From contig NC_083645.1 in assembly GCF_963576545.1 (NCBI RefSeq), positions 620,001-684,000 on the forward strand: DNA of 64,000 bases, in the 5' to 3' direction. A program made the position numbers and the translations under genes. Shown in pieces: positions 1 to 10,500 of the stretch; the first letter of the stretch is position 1, and each line of letters opens with the position of its first letter. The notes under the pieces are model-generated. The model worked only from the letters and a program-made list of their open reading frames with translations, ran no database searches and was not told the DNA's origin. Source of the stretch: Limanda limanda (lineage: Eukaryota; Chordata; Actinopteri; Pleuronectiformes; Pleuronectidae).

Positions 1-91
1 GGAGACAAAAACGACACATGTTGGGACGCTGTTGCAGTTAATGTATGCAACAAGTAAGTGTATGCTTGTAAAAACGATTAACTGCCGTTTT

Positions 92-344
92 GACTCCTCG
101 CTGGCCTCCTGCAGAGCCATGACAGCGGAGCTCTGGAAGCGCAGCTTGCGGATCAGCAGCTCCGTAGATTTCTGGTAGCGACGGATCTCTCTCAGAGCCT
201 CGCTACCGGCCGGTAACGGTACCGTGCCGATAGCGGTGAGGCTATTTAACGTCGCCGGGGCTCTCACAAGCAGCCCTGGTCTCCAGCTGCTTCCTGGGGG
301 CTTGCCTCCGGTGGATTTACGAGCGGCATTTGCAGCATTTCCAT
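92..344 (-). pseudogene. Histone H3 pseudogene fragment
   Basis: Read on the minus strand, this stretch gives pieces of histone H3 in order: ARKSTGGK near 300-324, PHRYR and GTV near 212-238, and [19 protein letters not shown] near 140-200. [14 protein letters not shown] follows at 95-136, then the match ends. The copy is broken by an indel after STGGK, by an in-frame TAG just before PHRYR, and by loss of about 17 residues between RKL and RFQSS. A similar CTGC-CTTCCAG word would have flanked the lost part on both sides in an intact gene. The last third of H3 is absent. It lies beyond exon 8 of the MGAT4-type gene, on the same strand. Decay and position fit a dead retro- or segmental copy. It is not a functional nucleosome gene. 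Confidence 0.88.
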
Positions 345-1543
345 TGATTTATTTAGAGAGTGAATAAACTCGTGAAACAGACAACTGACAACAACTATGC
401 GTCGCTTGACATACGTCACATATTACGTTGCTCAGATTGGTTGTAGGTCTATCCAATTGAGCGAAGAGAAATTTATTTTCCTGGTTCGGTTGAAACACGC
501 CCCATAATCACAGCCCAATGGAGCAGTATCAGACTCATATTCTGACTAGAATTATGAGTATGACAACGTCAGGCTATGTATATACTGCATTTCTTCATAA
601 ATATACTAAAATTACTTTTGCTTTTTGTTTTTCCATACAGCAAATGCTTATCTAGTCATTGTAGAGATATAATATGCAATCTCTCTCTCTCCTGCACATC
701 TTCATACTTCTCCACACACTTATTTAGTATATTATCTTTGCCTATTGTCTGTTGAAGTTTATCTATAGAATCACTTTATCTTAAGTGTGTTTAAGTTAAT
801 TTCCTGCGCAATATTTATTTTTCTTTGCGCCAAATCAATAGCAAGCTGATCATGACAAAAGTGCATTAAATGCTCTTATTGTTAATCTTTTAAAACAACT
901 CTATTACGACTTTGTTTAAATAACTTTGGAGATTTTGTGTTGTACCACCAATGCTAGTCGAGCATTTAGCTTAATTATACAGCAACGCCGACTGCAGACC
1001 TGCACCAACAGTCTTAATCGAAGACCTGCTGCCTGCACTCACTGCTGACCAACTGACTTCTCAAGGAAAACCCACCTGGACTCGACGTGAGGTTAGAAGC
1101 CACCGAACCAAAGTCTGAGTTCCAGCCCAGAAGCTCCACAGCACAGGATCACTCAGGCTCAGGCAAATCATTGGATTCTGCTATTAATGTCTGGGTTGAT
1201 GTGGTTACCAGAATTATAATGTTTAAATTTAGCTTTGTAGATTAAATTACTCATTCATTCACTCACAATCCTATTTTGATATCTTATCTGCCACCATCAC
1301 TCAAATGATCACATTTCAATTCCATTGAGATAAATCCATGTGTTAATTTACACAATTTTGCATATTTCCTTATTTCCTACCCTTGTAGCTATTCCCCCAT
1401 CACAACGCTACATCAGGGAGTAAGTAACTATGATCATTGTTCAAATAGATTGTTTGTAAATTGCTGTAACAAGAGGGTTAGGGTTAGGGTGGTACAAACT
1501 GTACAAAATGTACAAACATCTTGATAAACACACAGAGACACAC
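345..1543. other. Non-coding stretch beyond MGAT4 exon 8
   Basis: No further MGAT4 exon, RNA gene or recognisable transposon was found here. The next expected exon, encoding the segment after GFIG, is absent and should lie left of the window. A short interstitial telomere-type run, GGGTTAGGGTTAGGGT, is at 1475-1490. Confidence 0.5.
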
Positions 1544-4500
1544 CTATAAATCCAAGGTGGGAGAACTCCAGGTAGAGCCATGGCTTTGAAGCTTCCTGAG
1601 AGGCAAAGGTCTTCATGTCACTGTAGTAGCCTGCCTTTGCAACAACATCATCCTCTAACTGGAAAACACACAAAAAATAATTAATTTAAAAAACAAAATT
1701 CATTAAGTAGACGTTTTTGGCGTTACTTATTACTTCACTATTTAAAAAATCCCTAATAACATTTAAAATATGCAACATGGCTCCTGCCACAAATATAAAA
1801 ACCTCTCTTAACTGGTCCAGTTTGCATAACGATGCCATAGATTAAAGCCGACTCTTCTCAGGAATATGTGGGTGTGGACAGATTGTTTGATTGACAGCTC
1901 TCCCATTTATTATGTCACACTGTTTTGGTCTGATAAGCCATTTTCATTGAAAAGAAAACACTGTGTGAGTGTGCAGAGGCTGTAAATATTGATACTATGA
2001 TGTTAGTAGAGATACTGTGCTCAGAGAGATGTTAATAGCATACTGTATCTCCTAGCAATATGTCTCAGCTGAATTTGCTCTGCAGGCTTGACAGGTTTGA
2101 TCCACACCTACTGTTTGTTTAACCCAAGGGTTTGGTTGCTTGCCAACAGTGAGAAACAGTACTGTGCATGTAAAATGGGTGTGTTAAATGACACGATTAT
2201 AATGGTTCATGTGTTATTTGCTGAACTACATTCTGTTTGTCCATGTTTGTATATGATATATGCTTTTAATAGCGCTTACCAGTAGTCATGGTGCTATATC
2301 CACTGAATAATAATAATAATAATAATAATAATGACTATATTTGTTAGCACTTATCTACACAATGTTACAAAGTTCTTCACAAAATACATGGTAAAAAACA
2401 AATGAATAAAAGGTATTCAATTCATTTTTAGCAACAAATCTTTACATTTTAAAACTTATAGAGAAACCTAACTGGTCCCATGAAGCCTACTCTCTTTTAT
2501 TTTAATCATCACGGTTTGGGTCATCAATTGAACTTGAACTCGATTTGAACTCAGGGCCTTGGTCAGGGGAGCTGTTCACTGGCACTTGTCTGGGTTGACG
2601 ATGCAATCAGGCTGTGGTGACTAAGCCACTTCAATACACTCTGTATGTGAAATACATGCTCTGCCTTAGAAAAAGAGTGTCATCCAAATTTTTTTTAAAT
2701 TTAAAAAAATGAAAGGCAGGCCTCAGTAAAGTGTCCAAGATACTGACCATAGCTAGGTCAAGTCTCCAAAGGGCTGGTAGAAGAGATGTGGTGTTCCACT
2801 CCCAGGTTCGGTGGTCGTGGATGAGAAAGTGGGCTGTGTACATTTGAGAACTGGGCCAAGAGGAGGAACTCATCCCTGGCTGAGATCATGCTAGACAGCC
2901 TCATGACACCTTGTCTACTGACTGTACATGCATAGGAACAATAAGTCCCAAGCATTAATCAAGCAGCAGCACCAACAACACATAAGCACAGAGGAAAGCC
3001 ATGCAAAGAGGCTAATGGCTACTTTTTCAGTAACAAACATTGGCTCCCAAAACACAGCTCCATGCCTGGTGTGGATGGGCTGCCATTGTCCGCCTCCAGG
3101 GAGGGTCGTTCCAATCAGTCAGCATGTACACCTGCAATGCAGGCAAGATGAGATGCTACTCTGCGCCCCTGTGTTGCCCTTAATGCACTGCCCACATTTG
3201 GTGTCCTGTACAAACAGCAGTCTACCAACTTTGCTGATGTCCCGGAGAAACTACATGGTGAGAGGCACCTCATAGGCTTCGGTTCAAACCTTGCATGGTA
3301 GAAAAACAGGCCAATGAATTGCTGCTATTGAATAACTATGCCAGTGATGCCCACTGTCTCCTGGCACTGATATTGGCTTGGGCTAGGTCCAACATGGCCC
3401 CTCAGCCAGTGCCCGATAGTCCTTGATGACATTGTTGGAGCCAACATGAGTCTGCTGTTGCAGAAACAGTTAAATGAAAATAATGTCCAGCTTTTAGCTT
3501 CCCAGGAAAACTAACATCTTCTCCGTTTATTCCAATGGGTTGCTGATGCCGATGCCAGGCAGCAAGAGAAGCCAGCAAACCTACTCAGTCTAAGATAGAC
3601 TTGAGCCTTCAATGTACCATATCTATCCTGTGCCAGAGGATTATCCAGCACTCTGCCCTCTGTTAACTGCTGTGGGATGCAGCGGCATAGTTATACTTTA
3701 CTGCTGCTTGGCGCAAACTGTGCCTTTCTCTGGGCAAACCAGGCATAACTGCAATCATTGCCATGCTTGTCTCTGGAAGCGTCCAGAAAAAGTTAGTGTC
3801 ACCAATGTTGGAGTTACTGGCGTGAAGCATAAAGCCGTTTTTTCTTCTTGCATGTACAACTCTGTGGCTGTTTATCGAGAAAAAAAAGTCTGACAACAGA
3901 CAAAATGGCGTCAGCACCACATCCATTTTTGTGGTGAGTTTTTGCAATTTTAAATATAAAAAATATGAAACAAAAATTGAAATAAAATAGAAAATACTAT
4001 AGGCAAATAAAAAATATATTTTAGATGGCTCACAGCCTCCTGCCAGAGTGGAGTGGCTTAAATAGTCCATGTCCAGGGTGGGAGGGGTCAGCCACAATCT
4101 TACCTGCATGTCCCAGAGTACTGGGGCTGTGCAGGTCCTGTACAGAGGGCAGGTTGCAACCTTCCCGGCGGAGCGGAGACCCAGTCCTTGGCAGTAGCAT
4201 CAATGTACCATACAGTGATGGATGAGTTGAGGATGGTCTTTGCTAGATGTAATAAAATTTCAAACGAGTGTTCCTGATATATAACCTCATATATAACCTT
4301 ATACATATAACTTCATATATTCCCTCAAGGTTTTCCTGAATGTTGACCAAAACAATGTTTTGTATGTTCACAGTGAAATTTGACCTTTGACAATCAAATT
4401 CCAATCAGTTCTTTCTTGAGTCTAAGTGAATAGTTGTTCCAATTTTGAAAGAATGTCTGGAGGTGTCCCTGAGATTTATAACATTTATAATGCAAAATGT

Positions 4501-7500
4501 GGATTTTGTGAGGTCACACCAACCTTAACTTTTAAACCCCAAAATCTGATCAGTTCATGTTTGAGTCCAACTGGAGGTTTGTACCAAAGTTCTTGAGATT
4601 TTGATAAGAATGGGACAGATAGATGGAGAGAAATGTGTAGGTGTCCAAATATCTAGAGTATGGACTGAGTACCATCAGAAGAACTGTATATAAGAGCATT
4701 ATCTAGACAGCACTTTGGACCTTAATTCCACACTAACATGATTTTTTTAATGTAAGTATGGGAACCAACAAATATCAGACAGCAGGTAAAATCTGGCCTT
4801 TGACCCCTACCTGAACATAATAGGTTCCCCTGTCCTGAGCATATCGCATGAGTAAGCAGAAGTCCAGATTCTGCTTAGTTCGCCATCTAAGAAGAGACAA
4901 GGCGTTAACACAATGTAAATGTTTTTTCTCGACGAAAGTTGTATTAATAAACTCATGTTAATTTACTTGAACCTCTTATTTATATACTGAATACACTAAT
5001 TTCCTCTCCCTTTTCAAGTGAAGGTGATGTGATTAAATCTAAATTATCCCGTAACAGCAGAAACCAATACAAATATGACATGAATGATGTAAAGATATAT
5101 CAAAGTTAACAGAACCAGCAATTATATAATAAAAAAATTGTAAATATACTTGACTCTGTCCTTGGAGTCTCCAAAGGTCTCTGTTAGGCTGTCGAAGTCG
5201 GGGTAGTAATACTGTGAAGGAGAGATGACCTCCAGTAACCCTGATTGCACATCCTTGGGAAAACTATATATAAAGGGATGATTAACTACAGATCCATATT
5301 ATCCATGAACACACATCATCTGAAAAATATAAATGAGGTACACAGAGTACTTTACATCATATGGGGAATAATTGAAATTAAGACAATGTGTAAATAATTT
5401 TGAGCTTTTGAAGTTCGCATTACTTCACTGAGTGCAAAATCATTTTAGTTTAGTGAATGTATACAAAGATTTACAGAAAAAGGCTGACCTTTAAGTAAAT
5501 CTGTGCACAAGGGATTGAACATTGATATTTCACAAATTACTGAAAGCACAGCACACATTTGTGACTGGACACTTGGAGAGTGCATACTTCCACCTATCTC
5601 ACCATGTGTCCCAGATCCACTGCAGAATTTATCATTTTTCAAAGCAAGAATGCTATGTGAATATAAATACCATTTTTCAGTTTTTGTTTAACTACCACTT
5701 ATGCTCGATGTAATATTTCACAAATTAATATCATTCTGAAAAGCTAAAAGATGTTTTGTTTAAACAATCTAGATAAACCGCCATAGATTACTATGCAGGC
5801 TAGAACATTTTAAATACCTTGTCATCCCTACTGTCAAATAGTAGGGATAGTAGTTTTCTATGCTGTGGAATATGTGAATGCTTACGGAAACGCATTTCAT
5901 TTCAATAACCACTCTCTTTCCAAGGGGCCAAAAGCTTTAAGATGCTGGCAATGCTGCATATACTTCCCAATCTCTTGTTTCCTTTTACCTATTTACTATG
6001 GCTGATAAAAAGTAAACAATACCCTTAACAATGTATCTTAAAAATTACAAAAAACGCCTTCCATCTTTACCACTTCTCATTACAACCCAAAAAAACACCG
6101 CTCTCCTTTACCGAAGATATAATAATTTTGTTAACAACTCAATCAGCTCCACCTGCCGTATAAACATGTATATATACAAACTCTACTATAGACATTATTA
6201 CAAGGTGGAAGTGCAATGGTCTGTTGTCAGAAGGCTCAAGATTTATGTTTTTGGTTAGACGTTACACATAGACTCTGCTGGACGGGGGTTGGAGATTTTC
6301 ACAAAGACTAATAAATCAATTAAACTCAGAGTGAGCAGGGGGAAAAGCTTGAGGGGAGGCCTCATTATGTGATATAGGCACTGGGCTGATAGTAGGAATG
6401 GTTCTTTTTTTACTTGATCAGACCTTGTTTTATGACCTTGTCGTTACAACTGCTGTCACTATTCACCGACATTAGAGGACATAAACCAATGTAAACAACA
6501 GTGATAATAGTAGAACTGCCTCATTGGAAGCAATCTAAACACACTCACTTCTTTCTGATGGTTTCAGCTACGCTGCCCACATAGTTTGAGTCCATCTGAC
6601 ATAGGAGGATAACAAAAAATGTCATTGATATTTTTATGATGTCACTAATTAATTCAAAAAAATCCTTGAGTACTTTTGCAACAGTGAACAGATTTTGGAG
6701 GTCTTATGGGGTGAGATATCTTCATTGTCCTCATCACCCTAAGGTAAGGGCCATTCAAGTTTCATTTGATATTTGGTTGAAGTAGCATCCTATCATTTAA
6801 ACTTATTGTGTAGTATCATGTGTTCAGACATGTGTTCAGTATTCATGACTGCCAGTGGCAATAAACACAGACACAGACACAAGGACACACACACAAAGAC
6901 ACACTCACACACACACACACATACACTAGGCCATGGAGACAAAATTGTGTGGTTGTGTGTGTGAGCATTTGTGTGACCTCAGCAACAAAGACAATGATGA
7001 GAAGATCTTGGCGCTGCGAGGAATCCAGGCTGTAGAGCAGAGAGTTGATTGTATTGACCAGGTAACTCCGTTTATCACGCTTCACTGTAGGAATGCCCAG
7101 CACCATGGACACTGGGAGCAGACAGAGACACCCACGTATACAGGTGAGGAGAGAGCAAACAGAACAACAGTGATCAACACTCCTGTCCTAGCTTCTCTGC
7201 ATTGGCTCTTTGTTAAATTCAAAATAAAATTCAAAATATCTCTCTCTCTCATCTGTAAATTATAATTATCTGACAGAACTCTCTCTCTTTCCATCTAGAC
7301 AGCAGCATTCTACTTGGTCTTCATGTGACGGCATCATGAAATTACATGTATGTAACATGTTAAAATAATTATCAGATAAGGTTTTGAGAGACGCTGACTG
7401 CAAATAGCATCAGTAAAGGTGTGTGTTTTTATGGGTGTACTTTTGTGTTGATGTGTGACTGCTCCATACCTCCAGAGCGTCCCTGACCCAGGACTATGTT

Positions 7501-10500
7501 AAGAGTGAGGCTGTCTGAATGTTGTTTGAGGTGAGGCAAGTAGAGGTAAATGTTTGGCTGGAGGAACATCTGTCGACTAGGAGTGCCTGTCTGCATTACT
7601 GTTTTTGGAGGAAACAGAAGAAGTATTTTGTCAGTACAAAAGTTAGTACTCAGCAGTCAACAGGAGTAACTTTTTACCATGTTAAACTTTTAAACTAATT
7701 ATGAAACTCGTTGAATAAATTCTAATTATTAAGATTGATTATCTTTATTAGTTGCTAATACAGAATTTAGACAACTTGAGTAAATGGATCATGCATTGTT
7801 ACTTTTATCTTGTCTTGAGAAGTCCTGTGCCTAAATCTAGTTTTAAGAACTAATTATTAGTAGGATATGTTGGTATGAAGTTTCAGACACAGCAAAACTC
7901 AGCAAAACTTTTACTTGCTGCAGCTCAATAACTGTTGGTTACTGTTCAGTTAAAATTCAGAACAGAAGGCAGAAATAAGAATAAAAAATCATCTCTAATA
8001 ACGTAGTTCAGAGGAACCAGCCTTAACCTAAGTTTAACTTTCGGTTGCTGTTCCCGGCGGAGCTATAAGATTGGCGCACCACTGAAGAGAGTAAAAAAAA
8101 GAAAAGTGAAAAGTGGACACTTGGCGTCATAGCAGGTAGACAAAGACAAGACGGCGTTCCCCTCACGGCTTAACCACAGACGCTACTGGTATGAAAAAAA
8201 GAAAACGGACTGATTTAATTTGATTATGATATTAGAAATAAAACCTCCAATGTGCACAGAAGTTTATTTTAAATAAAAAGGGAGGAGAAGAAGAGTGAGT
8301 TGTCGCATGCATCCTTTAAAGTTAACCAGGCCGTTTTCAAGTTAGGGCAGGAGGTGAACAAAAAACTTGGAGAACTTGACAGTTACTTTTACAGTTTAAG
8401 AAAGAAATACTGCTACCAGCTTTACAACATGCAAAGTCAATAGTGATGAGATTAAGTCAAAGAGATTTTGTTTCCATCCAGCCATGGATCTACCTGTGGA
8501 GATTAGGATGGTGTTGGTGGTGTTGCTGGTGGGGTGGGTGTTATTGGCCACTTTGGACACATTCCTCAGCTGCTCCAGCATGCTGCTGAGATTCCTGCTG
8601 ACCTGCTCTCCCAACTCCTCAGCCACCAACAGACGCTCATGCAATTTCTGTAGGTCTGGCAGCATGATTGAACCTGGATACAGAGAAAAAACCTACAATT
8701 GTTGAAACTATAAAACACAATTCTCGAAAAAATAAAGGGATCACATAAATCATACATCAGATATTGATGAACGAATTATTCAAATTTAAAATCTTTACTG
8801 ATGTTCTATAATTTGTTGAGAACAAATTGACAACAACAGTATGGAGGCCAAAATCATCAACCCATTGAGGGCTAGATTCAAAATCATACTGAAATTTAAA
8901 GAAAAAAACTGAAACCACAGGGTGATCCAACTTGCATGACTTTCATCACAGGAACTCATGCTAATGTTGTGTTTGTTCCTCACGCTCCTGTATGCGCACC
9001 CAGCACTGTGTGGGCATGCTCCTGATGAGTTGGCGAAAGGTGTCTGGGGGATCTCGTCCCAGACCTGGATCAGGGCATCTGTGAGCTCCTGCACAGTCTG
9101 TGGCGGTACTTGGCGGCGTCAGATGCAAGGATACATAATGTCCCATAGGTTCTCGATTGGATTTGGGTCAGTGGAATGAGAGGGCCAGTCAGTGGCATCA
9201 ATACCTTTGTCATCAAGGAACTGCCTACACACTCTGGCCACATGAGGCTTGGCATTGATCTGACCCAGAAGGAACCCAGAGCCCACTGCACCAGCGTAAG
9301 GTCTGATAATTGCTCTGAGGAATCGGCTCTCCTCTGTGAAGAGAATGGGGCGCCGATAGTGGGCCTCCCACATCTGTTGTTCTCTGGCAAATGCCAATCG
9401 AGCGGCACGGTGCTGGGGCCTCATTTATAAAAGAGTGCGTAGGATTCATACTAAAAGTGTACGTACGTACAAAATCCGGAAATGGCGTACGCAAAAGATA
9501 ATTCCGATTTTAAAACCGTGCGCACGTACACCTGAACGCAATGTTCGCTTTAAAAATCCCAGTCCACTTGGAAACGTTCGTACGTGGATCTGCCTCCAAA
9601 TCCGCCCTCCACACGCCCACTTTCCACCATAAATGGTCAACGCAAAGCACGGCGTGAATATTAAATGATGCTGCTGACCAATGGGTTTCCACCGTGAGTC
9701 CTGACGGAGTCACCACATCAAGCGATGTGAAGAGGAAGTGAAACTTTCTGACACTGACAGCGAGGTGTTTGTTAGTGAGGTGGAGGTGAAGAGCGACTTT
9801 ATGGGACAGCAGCGATGTCACTAATAAAGAAAATACACTGATACTCTGCTGCTGCTGCTGTGGATAACACACTGTGTGAGATCAGAGATCGCTGAAGCCT
9901 CGCTTCCTCCTCGTTCTTTCATTCACATGCACACATTGAGCAGAACCCCGCACCGGTGTCACGGCAGTGTTTATTTATTTAAAGCATCGGACCGATTCCC
10001 TCACATCAGTGGATCCTCACCTCCTCTGGGATATTATTTGGAAAGTTTCCTCATTTCTTATAAGTAATCTCCAGTGCGCTCTGTGCTCTGTGCGCTATGT
10101 GCGCTCTCTGGCTCAGTCCCGTTCACTGCAGCGATCTGATGATACACGCACAGTGTTAGAAGATATTATTAAAACCTATTAATGACTCGGCTCCGTAACT
10201 CTGCCGTTAAATCGAATCTGAACCTTATTTGCTTAAAGTTGTTTTATATTTTTTTAATTAAAAGGCTCATGTGGAGCAGATACGTCGCGCGAGAAAAACT
10301 GTTGGTTTTAATGTAAATTATGAATTGGATCAATAATCTGCTGCAGTTCACCACCTCACGTCTGTGTCGCCGTTTTCCCGTCTCCCCAAAACGCTCGTAC
10401 GGGAGGGTCTAAGTTTGCGTAGAAATACGCACATTTTCCCATCAAGTTTGTTTTTATAAATCCCAACGTTGGCGTGAGAAGTGGCGTACGCACGTTTCAG

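Noticed and set aside
2928..4109. Several 90-150 codon frames on both strands, possible old gene or transposon
   Set aside because: Mutually overlapping and without recognisable motifs; kept as unassigned intron.
9446..9872. Overlapping open frames of 60-120 codons within the 1.1-kb inverted-repeat element
   Set aside because: They match no transposase or Myb-like protein I know and include low-complexity runs (QQQQQ); better seen as non-coding transposon interior.
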